A stretch of DNA of 64,000 nt from Hirudinaria manillensis (taxonomy: Eukaryota > Annelida > Clitellata > Hirudinida > Hirudinidae). Position 1 is the stretch's first letter; each line of letters starts with the position of its first letter. The notes under the pieces were generated by a model. The model saw nothing but the letters and a program-made list of their open reading frames with translations. It did no database searches and was not told the DNA's origin. Shown piece by piece: positions 10,440 to 22,653 of this stretch. The stretch is from contig CM067532.1 in the NCBI GenBank assembly GCA_034509925.1, forward strand, positions 3,173,142 through 3,237,141, in the 5' to 3' direction. Position numbers and translations under genes: made by a program.

Positions 10440-11010
10440 GAACAATGAATCTCAAAGACCTGCCAGTCCAGCTATTTATGACATGGCAGACCTTGCTTGA
10501 TCTTCATTGGGACTTTCAATTTCCATGAATCCATCATTGTTCTTCCTACAACTTGTAATTTAATCTGTACTATTTGAAAGTCGATGCAGGGCATGTTACA
10601 AATTGTGGGTTTTCTTTTGCCGGTTCCTTTAAATTGCCAGGATTTGGTAAACGAGACTTGCAATAGATTCTGATGATGTCCATATCAGGGTCATTTATGC
10701 TAATGCCATTTTGCCTTAGAATTTCTCAAAGATGAGTCAGATTCTCACTTCCTCAGGATTCTGAGCCTTGAAGGTCATAAATCTGCCATTTCCTTGGATG
10801 CAACAGACTATTTTGTGGTTTCCAATGATAAATTTATAGCTAACTTGTCAGCTGTAACACCATCAATATCTCTCAACAAAGGATAGGAATATTTATTCAC
10901 ATATATTATTCATTACTTCAATCAGTCTTTTTGATGCTGAAATTGGGATTTAACCATTAGATGTCCATGGTTAAGAGTGTACCCCAACACATTTGTTGTT
11001 ACAGGTTTGG
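10440..11010 (-). pseudogene. LINE upstream ORF segment, copy 2
   Basis: Parallel to 9035-9600 over roughly 500 bp. The minus-strand frame 10472-10663 reads TGKRKPTICNMPCIDFQIVQ, and further upstream repeats the phrase corresponding to NHKIVC-I-GNGRF. Here the sequence leaves the family before the endonuclease, at about the point where the 6.05-kb copy also leaves it. Those two copies therefore share a junction that the 9.0-kb copy lacks. Confidence 0.5.
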
Positions 11011-12235
11011 TGACCACTCTTCAAGAGTCTTGATTGTGTGCATGAAAATTCATTTCATTTGAGGAAAAATAATATGATGTATCTGAAGGCTCTAAGCTAG
11101 AATTTAAACATAGCACTTCTGTGTGCAGGAATAGTGTGTGACATGGAGCAGAAGTATATTCATCAGTATAACCCCCAAAGTACAAAACATAAATATGAAT
11201 TAAGGGACTTTGATATTTATGGTGGGGATAGTCATATATTAATGTTCGGGGAGAGAGTTCAACATTTGTAGACTGAATAGGGGAGGCAGTTGTCTGGGGG
11301 ATTGTCACACCCCGGTTCCCGCACCGGTTAATGATGATCTTGTAGAGACGTGGAAGTCATAGAGACTTCCAAACTAAGCATTTATTATGAATGGAAGTAC
11401 GAAAATTGCTCGAAGAAATCATCCACCCCTCATAAACATCTAGCCCGCTAGAAGCCTGGGTGGAGGATATTCCACTGTTTGTTTGAGTACTTTGAGTGGG
11501 TGCAATGGTGGGATATTGCAGACCATTCGTGGTTCTAGTGAGGCATTTGTTGATTTTTCTGTGTATTCAATGAAATTGAACGACATTTGTTGGTTGTCAC
11601 AGTTCTTTAGGTGATTATTGTAACTGGTTTTGTTCTCAGGCTTGGGAAGGTTCTTTGTATGCAGGCCCAGATTACCTTGTTGTGGCATGGTTATATTTCC
11701 TGAGGGAATTGCTCCAGATCTCGTTGAGCTTTTAAACAAGTTTCCTTTCGCGTCCCTGTACGGGAGGTTGGGATGTTGATGATGGTGGATTCATGTCAGG
11801 AGAGGAGGCTGAAGCTAGAGACAGGAAGTTAATGATTTTGGTGAGTTTATATGAGTAGTTGATTGGTGATCACGTGGACGTTTGGTGAGTGTCTGTGTGT
11901 GTGACTGGTGTGAGGGGGTGTATAGTGGTCAATGGTTTCTTGAGTTTTGCTTATGTGTTGAAAATGTGAATGGCTGATGGTGTTGTTGTAGGTGACTCAA
12001 CAAGGGGAGTCAAGGAGGTAGAAATGTGGCGACGAGAAGACCGGCCGGAGGAGAGGAGGAAACGCACAAGAAGAGAAGATGGGGAAGGTACCAAGGAGGA
12101 GAAGACCAAGAAGAGGACCGTGACTGGAGGAGAAGATGCACGAAGATGAGGAATGAACCCAGTAGTAGAAGAAAAGGCTGGAGGAAGTGGAAGTCCAAAA
12201 CAACTGATGGTGTTTTGACCTTTGAGGTGGGAGGT
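11011..12235. other. Unassigned, probably internal retroelement sequence
   Basis: Open frames on the minus strand at 11021-11308 and 11440-11739 show no domain I recognise. A purine-rich run at about 11995-12200 (plus strand, Arg/Glu/Lys-rich in translation) lies just upstream of the LTR-like segment at 12236, the position where a polypurine tract would be expected. I infer internal LTR-element sequence, but no RT or integrase motif supports it. Confidence 0.3.
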
Positions 12236-12490
12236 GTCAGTGTCCAGTCTTCCACGTATTGCAGATGAACTGAGTGATGGTGCTGATTAGCATTTGTCAT
12301 CATATTCTTGAACGTTCTAATTGTGCAAGTAGATGTAGAACCCGGTGTGAATGGCACGGACAACTTGAGGCAGGAGGGCCTCTATGGCGACACTTTGTGT
12401 TCTCGTTCTGGATTTTATTTATTAAATCATCGAGTAAAAACACTTTGTCGCATTGGATTTGATTGTATTGTCTGGGGTGGTACGGGGCGG
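12236..12490 (+). repeat. LTR-like segment
   Basis: Begins near GTGTCAGTGTCCAGTCTTCC after the purine-rich GAGGTGGGAGG, and matches the segment at 6618-6735 in its first part and 10190-10310 in its later part. It contains ATTAAATCATCGAGTAAA. A probable LTR of the same family as the gag-bearing relic; ends approximate. Confidence 0.45.
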
Positions 12491-13335
12491 AATCACTATT
12501 TTCGTTGCCAATTGAACCTAGTTACGTCATTTTTACAGTTTACAATTGTAACGGTTTTATTTTATGTGTTTTTTATTCTGTTCATCTTTTATTTTTCTCA
12601 TATCTTCAGTCTATCGCATGGTTCCCTCCATATCGTATATAATTGTATTTATAATCAAGATTTCTAGATAGAGATCCTCGAATAAAATTAAAATATTTTT
12701 GCGGATCCGAACTCGTTGTAACTCAATCGCCCTACAGTTATTTTCCTCGTTTACTGATGGCACAACACAACACTTCGTAACTTTTTTATGGTTTCATCTG
12801 ATTTTCATTAAACTTCGGGAAAGTTGTTTTTGACTTTATCAATAACTCTAATGGTGGGAATGCTGTCGTCGCTACTTACCACGCAGAGTTATAATATTAT
12901 TTTACAATAAACGAAAATCTATACTATAAATAATCTAAGGTTGCAGCTGAGTATATTTTGTGTATTTTTGAGAAAATTGTGAAAAGTTATTGCGCGAAGT
13001 AATGCAATTTATTTAAAAATGTTAATTTAAATCATGTATTATAATTGTATTGAAAATATCTAGTTCGTAAATGTATAGTTAAATACAGATTATTTTTAAT
13101 CTCAAATTTCCGGTAACGTCCGAATTTTATGCTTCACGATGTGAAAAATAATGTTTATCTTACTAATTTAAATTTGCCACTTTTTGAAATTTTAATTACT
13201 AAATTTTTAATTAGTTGTTTTTATTGTTCTACCTAGTTTGTGTTTGTAGAGAAAAGTATGTTATTAAGTTTGCGTTGTCGGAAAATCTGCTGCTAATAAG
13301 GCGATAAAGTTGTAAGAAATAGTTTGTAGGCCACT
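12491..13335. other. AT-rich intergenic sequence upstream of the Aven-like gene
   Basis: No gene seen. A block of about 45 bp at 13163-13209 resembles 6288-6333 (TTTAATTACTAAATTT), another trace of the dispersed repeats. The promoter of the downstream gene should lie in the last few hundred bases; no TATA box is evident. Confidence 0.4.
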
Positions 13336-14885
13336 ATGAAACCAGATAAGCACAAGCAAAAGAAACAGAATGATTACAAGCGAAAGCATGGAATCGCAAA
13401 CAAGACATCCAAATCAGAAACTAAATTGGACAACGAAAAGTCTATTAATGAAGACCAACAAAGGGCATCAGGTAATTCCAAAACTGAAATTGATTCAGAC
13501 CCATCTCAAGCTGGACAGGAACTTCATGACATTCAGGTTATTTCTTTTTTCCCACATTTAGCAATATCATCTGCTTTTGATTTCTGTCAGGAAATATGGA
13601 ATTATAAAAACATGCAATCACCGCTGATTGAAAAACTTTCAAGTGATTTTGCATAATGAATAACGATCTGTTAAATAAGTAAATTAGAAGAATGCTGGCA
13701 GAAATACAAGAAGAGGCTGAATGGCTAGCATTCCAGAAAAATAAGCAATAATGGCAATGGTTGTCATGCATATTAAAAACAATGTCTTTGCACATACAGT
13801 TGCCCTCAGGGAGTGATGCCACACATTACATGTTACTATGTGCTGCTATGTGGATCTCCAGTGATTAGGAGCACTGCAAAAGCTAATCTAATTTAATATT
13901 TTGCTGTAAATTTGAAATCAAATCCAATGATTGTACAAAAACATTAATTAACCTCTAGAGCACCAATGAGGAGAACAATATAGAATTTGAAGAAATTGAA
14001 GAGCTTGAAACAGGCGAGGATTTGAATGACATACTCAAAGACACAGGTAATGACTGTTATTAATGAAAATTATTTTACACGCCAATATCATGTCAGCAAT
14101 TGCCTTGCAGCAAATACCATGTTTCAATATCAGTACCATCAAGACAGCTTTTTCGAAGAGATTGGAGATTATGCATGTTTTGATGATAAATGTTCAGATG
14201 TTGTGTCCATTCAACCGAGCATTTTATCTCAGATTTTACTTGGTCTTCCATTATACAAAAGACTGGATCTTGAAGAAAGCATGTTTGAAGTATGTCATCA
14301 CAAAAGTTATTCTTAACATAAATTGTGTAATACTGCATGCTAGCATCAGATCATTTTCTCAAGCAAGTTGGATTTTGAATGTTACACATTACTACGATTC
14401 CATTAATAACCGTAACCATTAATGCCACATGAACCAGTGTACCAGCTAATATGTTTAATTAATCAATTATTGTAAATTTACAGGAAGAAGATTTAGTGAA
14501 AATGCAAGCTGAAGCTGATAAGCATCTTTTAAATAGAAGCCCCCAACATAATCATTTTCAAACATCAAACAAGGAATTATTATCTGAAGAGATGTTTGAA
14601 TCATCATCATCATCATTAAATGGAGGAACACCAAGGAGAAAGAACCCAATAGCAGGTGGTACCAGCGACATTTTAGAAACAGAATCAACGTTCAAAACAG
14701 GACCAAGAATTACTGATGCAAAGCAAGACTCGATCCTTAAACCCAAGGTGTTAAACCCTGTTGTCCCAAATTCACTGCCTCATACCAAACAAAGCACAAC
14801 AAAACCTATAAAGACCATTCAACCCAGTAAAAAGAGCACCATGGCTGAACTTGAAGACGAATTAGATGCGTTGTTGAAAATGTAA
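13336..14885 (+). CDS. aven: Aven-like protein, four exons
   Basis: Exons 13336-13536, 13959-14046, 14111-14289 and 14484-14885 join in phases 0, 1 and 0, giving 289 residues. The N-terminus is Lys/Gln-rich (KHKQKKQNDYKRKHG). Exon 2 is acidic (IEFEEIEELETGEDLNDILK). Exon 3 reads FQYQYHQDSFFEEIGDYACF ... IQPSILSQILLGLPLYKRLD. The protein ends KSTMAELEDELDALLKM. Vertebrate Aven, a caspase-activation inhibitor that also acts in the ATM checkpoint, has the same order: LL---G--FSQF-F--E, then a leucine-rich LP--LRL stretch, then an EELD-LL motif. The match is from memory at low identity, so the name is probable rather than proven. AATAAA signals at 14890 and 14906. Confidence 0.6.
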
Positions 14886-14911
14886 TAATAATAAAATGTA
14901 AGCATAATAAA

Positions 14912-15426
14912 CCAGGCATTAAAGAGGTTTTATCAGAATGGCTGAAATTGTTGTTATTAAAACACTAGTGGTGCCCAGCCATGCGTTGCTGTGGCTCAAT
15001 GTGATTAATTTTATAAGAAAGAAATTTTCTAATATGTTTATTTTTACAATTTCACAATGCTTGAGGGTTACGATAGTTTATTTACATAGGCAGTGACGTC
15101 ATCGTCCATGGCAAGATGGCTGGATTTTCAAAAAAAGCGTATGATATAGTTGTGGCATATATATGAAACCTATATACCTATACACACTCCCCTGATCGAT
15201 TAAGTACTTTCAGAGAACATTTGCATGTTACAAACACACATTGCATTTTTATTTATATAGATTACATAGATTATTGGGCTTTACTGACAACTTTTTATCA
15301 TTAGTCTTGAATCAAAGTTTAATGAGATTTTAAATACTGCAAACGGCATATTGCATTAAGCTGGATTCATTACAACTTACTTCTAAGAACTTTTAAGAAC
15401 TAGACTTTGTGAAAACAGTTATTGAG
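14912..15426. other. Short intergenic region between convergent genes, with a possible Helitron-like end
   Basis: Lies between the 3' ends of the Aven-like and GINS1 genes. At 14967-14999 the minus strand reads a GCCA...TGGC stem-loop followed after 9 bases by CTAG and T, as in Helitron 3' termini. No 5' TC end was confirmed. No coding sequence. Confidence 0.3.
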
Positions 15427-15432
15427 TTTATT
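15427..15432 (-). terminator. Poly(A) signal AATAAA of GINS1
   Basis: TTTATT on the plus strand, that is AATAAA on the minus strand, 38 bases after the GINS1 stop codon. Confidence 0.6.
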
Positions 15433-15469
15433 TACAAATTTGGGTGACCATGGTTAGCATGAAAGGTTC

Positions 15470-16866
15470 TCAATTGACAATGTGCTCAAGGACTCCTTGT
15501 CTGATCAGGGGCTCACATTCTGCCCTTGTCAGAAAATGCTGCAAAAAGATAAAATGACTTGAGGTGAATCAAGAAATTATGCAAACAAATCGGTACGAGT
15601 TTGTTTCATACCTGACTGTTCTTGGAAAGGAGGATGGTACTCCCATCATGGGCCTCAAATTCTCCGTAATCAATGAGGCATCGTACCTTCAAAAACAGTT
15701 TTGCCAATTAGACAGATGAGACTATAATGCCAATAAGTGGGTGGATGCATTAATTTGAATCAGATTACTGTTATCTATAGATTAAACAGTATCTGACATT
15801 GCCTAGGTAATGAGATTTGGGAGTCTGGAGACAAATCAGCTTAAATCATTCCTTTTGACAACCTATCCATGGAATAATGGTACTTCAGCAACTTCATATC
15901 ATTTTTGTAATGTATTTAAATATTTAAAAAAATTGGGAGTATAATGCATAATTTGTGCATAATGCTCTCATGATATACCACTTGTCAGAAACTGTGTTCT
16001 TTACATAAAATATTAAATCTCAGAATACACAATGATGTTATCTTGAACAGCTTTTTTGTTGACATTAACCACCAACCTCTATATAAAGTCCTTTTGGAGG
16101 TTTTGAGTCTTGTGTCAAGTCTAAACCTTCATAATCCCCTATGGACCTCATGTAAGATGCAAGCAATTTGCTGTACTTTGTGAACCATGACACCTGGAAT
16201 GTATAAACATATGCTAATGGTCACAATTGGATAATAGACAATATTCTCAAAGCATGCCAAGATTACTGGAGGTATTCCTTATACCTCATGCTCGGACAAG
16301 TTGGTTTTAGTTTCAGCTGGAATGACACTTCCAATGTCCCACCTCATCTGCCTGATCATGAGCAGCCTGTTATACCTATATCATATTATTAGATATATAT
16401 ACAAATATCCATTTTGGTAAATGATGAACAATCATTATTGTTCACAAGAATATAGGTGCCAAAAATCATATTAGTGTATATCTTATCAATTAACAAAATC
16501 TTACAAGTAGGCTAAAAGGCATCTACGATTTCTTGCTAGGGCAACATGTCTCAGTTGAATTGTGGGATAAAGGTCCTCGTTTCCATCAATAGCTGAATCA
16601 CTGAGATAAAGAAAAAAGTTACCAAAATTTTTTTTACAAAAACAATTAAAACATACACATCTGCTTGATTCTGCTCAAACAACGCCTTCATTTCATCAAG
16701 CACTTGTCTCACCATATCTTCCTTTTAAAGTTTAACAAGAGAGTATGATTATGTTAGCCAATTGCATAACAAAATCGTTTTAAGCTCTTACATTGTATGC
16801 CGGAATAGTCCTCCCTTGGGAACGTTGAAGTTCTTTTATAAGTTCTAAAGCTTTCTCGGCAAACAT
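15470..16866 (-). CDS. GINS1: DNA replication complex GINS protein PSF1
   Basis: PSF1 is one of four subunits of the GINS ring in the CMG replicative helicase (Cdc45-MCM2-7-GINS) and works in the nucleus at origins and forks. Seven exons on the minus strand: 16866-16792, 16721-16657, 16600-16505, 16375-16285, 16193-16077, 15686-15612, 15538-15470. All junctions are GT..AG and in phase, giving 195 residues; human PSF1 has 196. Recognisable segments are [18 protein letters not shown] at the N-terminus, [73 protein letters not shown] and the C-terminal B-domain ending [11 protein letters not shown]. Start chosen because it gives the family's conserved MF-EKA N-terminus. Convergent with the Aven-like gene and divergent from the membrane-protein gene 412 bp upstream. 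Confidence 0.95.
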
Positions 16867-17278
16867 TATCTGCCCCAAATTTGATCGAAAATGCACAGAA
16901 ACCAAGAATCAAAAATTCCGCCACCCAGTGAGAACAGTTTCGCCGCTGTTATTTGAAAAACTTTATTGCTCAAGAAAATACTTAGTAAAATATTTAAAAT
17001 ATTATTAATGTAAACCTATTTCAGGCATTATTAAAACTTTGTCCTTACACCGCTTTCTTTTAAATTACCGACTAAGTCGAAAGTTTTTTTTTCAAATTAT
17101 TAATATATTTTAAATCAATATTCACTTATCACAAAAGTTACAGGTAATAACTAATTCGTTTGTTATTGTTTACATACATCTAATGTCAAGTTGTTGCTGT
17201 GGGTCAGGGCTGGTCGTGCTTCGGTATGGCGTTTCTATAACATCATTAACAAAGTCCTGTTTTCATTCTAATTTCGGG

Positions 17279-18660
17279 ATGAAGCCTTTTCTTATTTTCG
17301 TTCTTATTCTGCAGCTTGTATTTGTTGAAGGTAACATGGATAACATTGTGGTTTTTGTTGTAAATGCAACTAAATCTGATATTATATTATCCAGCCGCTG
17401 ATGGTGAAGGAATGTCCACGATCGGTGCTATAGTGGGGTCGATTTTTGCTATCGTCGCTATATTTTTGATACTTTCACTGTTGTATTTCTGCTACAGAAA
17501 ATATAAACAAAAAGAACACTTAAGACATTCAGTCCGTTATATAAATAACACCAATTCAAGAACTCAGGTGGATATTCATAATAATGGATTTGCACCTCCA
17601 CCAAGCTATTTCCAAAGTGAACCTCAACGTCAGACAAACCATCACACCCAGATTAATATCGATCAACCTCCATCATATTCTGCCCACATGAGCTTGTACC
17701 ATACCCATGCAAGTGGGCAGCCAATGGTTTCAGGGAACGTAATGCGGGGTCTGGACAACCCAGCCTTTTTAAACAGGAGCATCAGTAGCTTTTCTGACCT
17801 TCCAAATATGGCTGAAGTTCTCCTCACAAGCAGCAGGACATCCATTCCAGCTGCCATTATGGCTGAGGGAAATCCTACAAAAACCAACAAGTATGAAGTT
17901 AAATATCTAATTCAATATCTAGTATCATTAAAAGTAGTATTGCAACAATGACTATCTCCAATTTGCATGCGTTATGTTTAACACTTGAAGTTAAGTTTGT
18001 CTTTCTTTTGAATTATTTTAATTGGATGAGCATAATAACTTTTCATCGCATAATAGGACGTCTGATAGTGCCAGAGGGGACAGTATAGAATCTAAAGCAA
18101 CATCGAGCTCTTCACAATTTGCTTATGTTAATCCACAGTTTTCTATGCTATTTGAAGAAGATGAACATCAAAAACCAGGAAGTATATTGAATGAAAGGCT
18201 CGAATCATCTGATTCCGAGTCAGAATTACCAACGGCAGATATGGGTGGAAAGTGGTTGGATTCCATAAAAAATCAACAACCAGCTGATAAACAGAATGTT
18301 GTCCAAAAAAGTACGGTCGGGCAAGCCGACAAATCACGGCAAAAAACAACCTCGAAAGGCAAGTCAATAAATAAGAAACCCCCATCACTTGACAAAATCT
18401 CTCATCGACCTGAAAAAAAGAGAGTTCAGAAAATGAAGATGGAATCAAGTGACTCTGGAGCAGAAGTGAGTTCAAATCCTCAAGGCAGCGTCGATCGGGC
18501 TCACGGGGTCAACGAGACGAGACTCAGCAAGATTTCCTCAGATTCCGGTTTAGGAGACGCCTCGACAGTTAAGAAATCAAAACAGAATCCCAGGCTGAAA
18601 TGGGACGCAGTAGACAGCAATAACAAAAAGTTTAGTAGGAGTCTATCCACTGACGTATGA
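17279..18660 (+). CDS. Single-pass membrane protein with two PPxY motifs, three exons
   Basis: Exons 17279-17330, 17395-17890 and 18057-18660 join in phases 1 and 2, giving 383 residues. Residues 1-17 form a signal peptide (MKPFLIFVLILQLVFVE). About eight residues later (AADGEGMS) a membrane span runs from about 27 to 50, followed by a basic stop-transfer RKYKQK. The long cytoplasmic tail has PPPSY (residues 85-89) and QPPSY (108-112), both PPxY motifs that bind WW domains such as those of Nedd4-family ligases. It also has GLDNPAF and a Ser/Lys-rich, probably disordered C-terminus with SSDSGAE and SSDSGLGD repeats. An in-frame ATG at 17183 would add a non-signal-like leader, so 17279 is preferred. 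Shisa/WBP1-type adaptors share this layout; family not assigned. Confidence 0.75.
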
Positions 18661-18964
18661 TTACAAAGTGCCTTGGATGTTGCCATGACCACGTCATTGT
18701 TACGTCCGATCGTTGTTTCTTTCATTGTGGCTTTCATTTTCTCGATCTTTTGGAGATTTGTTCGTTTATCAGAATTAAATAAAAATTCTTTCATGATCGC
18801 ACCCATGATCAAATATTTGGGACTTATGCATAAATTGATATTTGTTAAATCATTTGTTTCCAATGATTAATGAGAGCAACGTCCTGTTTTAATGTTGCAT
18901 TTACATTTTTGATTTCTTTGCAGAACAATTTTAAATGTTTCGTTAGTGAAGACTTTTTAACGAT

Positions 18965-18970
18965 AATAAA
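18965..18970 (+). terminator. Poly(A) signal AATAAA
   Basis: AATAAA about 305 bases after the stop codon of the PPxY membrane-protein gene. Confidence 0.45.
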
Positions 18971-19759
18971 ATGTTGAGATTGAATTGGTTTGATAAAAGT
19001 CACCAAAAATTGTGCTGGGTATTATATGGGAGGATTGATTAATTGCGAATCATAAGATATCAATGACGAAATGAAGAGTGACTTGAATTCCAAAAATTTT
19101 ATGACGTCAGTGAATATCAGCCTGTTTCGTGTTTCTTAACGGAATGTTTCGTTGCTGATATATAAAGATATACTGTATTTGGCGATGGATCTGCAACAGT
19201 GACTGAGGGAAGCATGTCCAAACAAAGACTAGAAATTCAAATGATATGTTCTTCGCGCAAATTCGGGCAAAACATACAAAAACTTCTATGTTATTTCTAA
19301 ATCACCCCCCTCTTCGTCCCAATAGTGATGACCATGAACGTAGCCGACTCAAACATTGCAGAAAGGAATAGTTATATTTCAATACATCTGTACAAGCATC
19401 ATTTTTAAACCAAGCATTTACTTATAAATTTAAAGGAATTACCTACAAAGCAATCTATCAACCGAATAAGCAGGAAAGATAATTTAGAATGAAAATTGGA
19501 ATGTTCACAATTATAAAGACTACAGAATAGAAATACTTGACATTTTATTCAAAATTTAAGCATTTATATACAATCAGTTGTTATCCAGATAGAATTATTG
19601 TATTTTTGTGGTCATGAATTTAATCGTAAAATAAATTATGAAACAAATATTTTTATATGTATAAATGTTTTAATCTTAAAAAATGTTACATAAATAATTT
19701 ATATTTTTAAATTAGTCTTAGAAAAAACATTACGAGTCTTAACTAGCACAACAACATCC
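18971..19759. other. Intergenic sequence upstream of RpS16
   Basis: AT-rich, no open frame or repeat of note. Contains a short cytosine run near 19306. Confidence 0.4.
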
Positions 19760-19778
19760 ATTTTCCTTCCTTTCCGGT
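19760..19778 (+). promoter_or_regulatory. Polypyrimidine (TCT-type) initiator of RpS16
   Basis: A pyrimidine run with TTTTCCTTCCTTTCC lies about 100 bases before the RpS16 start codon. Ribosomal-protein genes of animals use a TCT initiator inside such a tract instead of the ordinary Inr, and no TATA box is near. The exact start base is not determined, and a 5'-UTR intron is possible. Confidence 0.45.
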
Positions 19779-19869
19779 TTGTCGCTCTGAGGAGGTTGTT
19801 GATCGGATTTTTGAAGCGTGATACGATATTGAAATTGACATTGGAAATATTAATACGTTTTAGATAAGC

Positions 19870-20516
<647 letters not shown>

Positions 20517-20542
20517 AACTTGGATTGTCTGTCTTTTCATCA

Positions 20543-20548
20543 AATAAA
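20543..20548 (+). terminator. Poly(A) signal AATAAA of RpS16
   Basis: AATAAA 27 bases downstream of the RpS16 stop codon. Confidence 0.6.
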
Positions 20549-22500
20549 ATTGATTTGGACAGTAACATTCATTTGATTTTTATGTTGTTTGCCTCATTAT
20601 ATGTTAGGGTTGTGATTCTTGTGGAAGAATACTATTTGGCTAATTGCCTTGGCTTGCTGAGAAGCAGCCAGTGGTGGGGTCTTTGGATGTTGCCCATTAG
20701 GCATGACATCTTTTGGGAGGATAGGTCACTTTTCTTGTCTTTGTTGCATCCTAATTGATAATGTTATGAAATTCTCTGAGTCGATGTCTTGAGGGTTCTG
20801 CATGATTGAGTTAAAATTTATGTACTCTGGATTGGGTATTTGCTTTTTGGAGTTTTTGATGCAGTTACATGAACTGATTTAGCTTGAGAATAGTGGCTGA
20901 GTTGGATTAGTATCAAATATTTCTGAAGGTCCATTGCTTGCATAGCTCTTGTTGCACTCTTGGCATTGGCAATAAATTCAATCGAAAATTGATGCTAGTA
21001 GAAAGCGTGTTAAAATGATTCGCTGGGAGAAAACTACTGGCATTAGAAATTGAGTTTTGAAGAAATTCACTTTTTTCTGATCTGCCGGGGTTTTTATGAG
21101 ACGATCGGCAGGTGTCTCAAACCCAAATTAGCTGAGGATGGTTACAATGTAATATACTGTTTATTAGCGGGAGGGTTCGACCACGGCATTGGAATTTAGA
21201 CAAAAAATAGTGGTTTTCGTTTGGCGGTAGAACTTTACGTGAGCCCGAGATGGAAATATATGTTTAATAAATAATTTAAAGATTAAATTCTCTTCTCCAT
21301 TTTAAATTTCTTCTGTTTCAAGTGGAAAACTATGTCCTATAGACCCGCTTAGCGATAGCCAATTGGCTTTAAAGTTAAAATCACAGAAAATTTATCTGAA
21401 TGTTGATTTGATATTATTATTTCATATATTACCGATATTATTACAAATAAACGAAAAACCAGGGAACAAATTTCGCAGTTTGATTTGTTGCGGTACCCTT
21501 GGTCACCCACAGCCATAAATCAACAGAAATTAAAACCTCGAGGTTTTTCCACTGAAAGCATAAAAAGGGAAATCATGCTCCTAAAGTTATCGAAGACAAT
21601 ATTTTAGTTTTCAGTCTCAGAATATCTAAGAAATATTTGCAAAATCAGCAAATGTCAATAGTTTAAATTTAAAACTTAAACGCTATCGTTAAAAATAACT
21701 AACGTCTGCAATTATAAGAAATATATCTTATAATAAGATGTATTAAATTATTAAAGCATAGTATGAAGATATTATGAGACTATTATATTTTATGGCTGCA
21801 ATATTGCTCATTTGGAAATTATAGAATCAGTAACACCTCAATTTTCGAAGTTAGAGATTGGCAACTGATGTTCAGTATTGATATCTACGTGCAAGGCTTT
21901 TTGCGCATGAATTAATTAAGAACCACCTCAACATCATCATTATCATCTCTGATGTCATCACTACCACTACCACCAACATCATCATCATCACCAAATTATG
22001 CTTATTTTATTCTTGAAATTACGTTTATAAATAATATTATTTAAGAAATATTCGAACAATTTTACACAGGTGATAGGAATTATAAACAACAATATCCACG
22101 CAGAATAATATTCTTTCTTTTTTTTGTGTGTAGAAACGAATGGAGAATGAGTTCGATTAAAAAATCAAGTCTTCTTTGGAATCTAGAATCTGGAACAACA
22201 TTGTTTAGTCTCCACCACTGCCTTTATCACCCTTGCCGTACGACTAAAACTCTTCATCTGCCCAGCCACGATCAGCCAAATCATAATTCCTCTCAGTTGT
22301 TGCACCTATGAAACAATGAAAGAGTATTTTATTGCCTGTAATAATAGTAATTACACAGCTTTCAACTGTATTGTAGGAATTTCATATATATATAATAATA
22401 TTTCCGAAATAATATTACAAATTATAGCAAATTATAGTTCACATGCAACGTATCGATGAACTCCAAGGCAAGTTTTAATTAGAAACTTCAAAATCAATCC
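20549..22500. other. Intergenic sequence
   Basis: About 1.9 kb without a recognisable gene. AT-rich, with a short ATC-type simple repeat near 21930-21990. Short open frames at 20525-20758 and 22126-22311 have no family features. No snoRNA with clear C and D boxes was found after RpS16. Confidence 0.4.
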
Positions 22501-22518
22501 ATTATCGATCGCAAAGTG

Positions 22519-22556
22519 TATAAAAGGATGCCAGAGGAGAGCATTGACAGTCAGTA
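22519..22556 (+). promoter_or_regulatory. TATA box and arthropod-type initiator of the macroglobulin gene
   Basis: TATAAAAG at 22519-22526 is followed 32 bases later by TCAGTAAC at 22551, the spacing and sequence of a TATA-Inr core promoter (TCAGT is the arthropod Inr core). A short non-coding first exon would then run from about 22551-22553 to the GT donor at 22595, and the next exon opens with the ATG at 22654 directly after its AG acceptor. Confidence 0.65.
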
Positions 22557-22653
22557 ACAAAAATTGCTTCTTGCGATTTCTTGTTACATTCGAGGTGAAG
22601 TACTAGATTTATTATATATTATATTTTAAATAAATTATTCTTTTCATTTGCAG

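Noticed and set aside
12010-12363. Overlapping frames of 68-117 codons at 12.0-12.36 kb
   Set aside because: Purine-rich tract on one strand gives Ser/Leu/Pro on the other and Arg/Glu on this one; it lies at the edge of an LTR-like segment and has no domain.
20549-20900. snoRNA downstream of RpS16
   Set aside because: No pair of C (RTGATGA) and D (CTGA) boxes with a closing stem was found.
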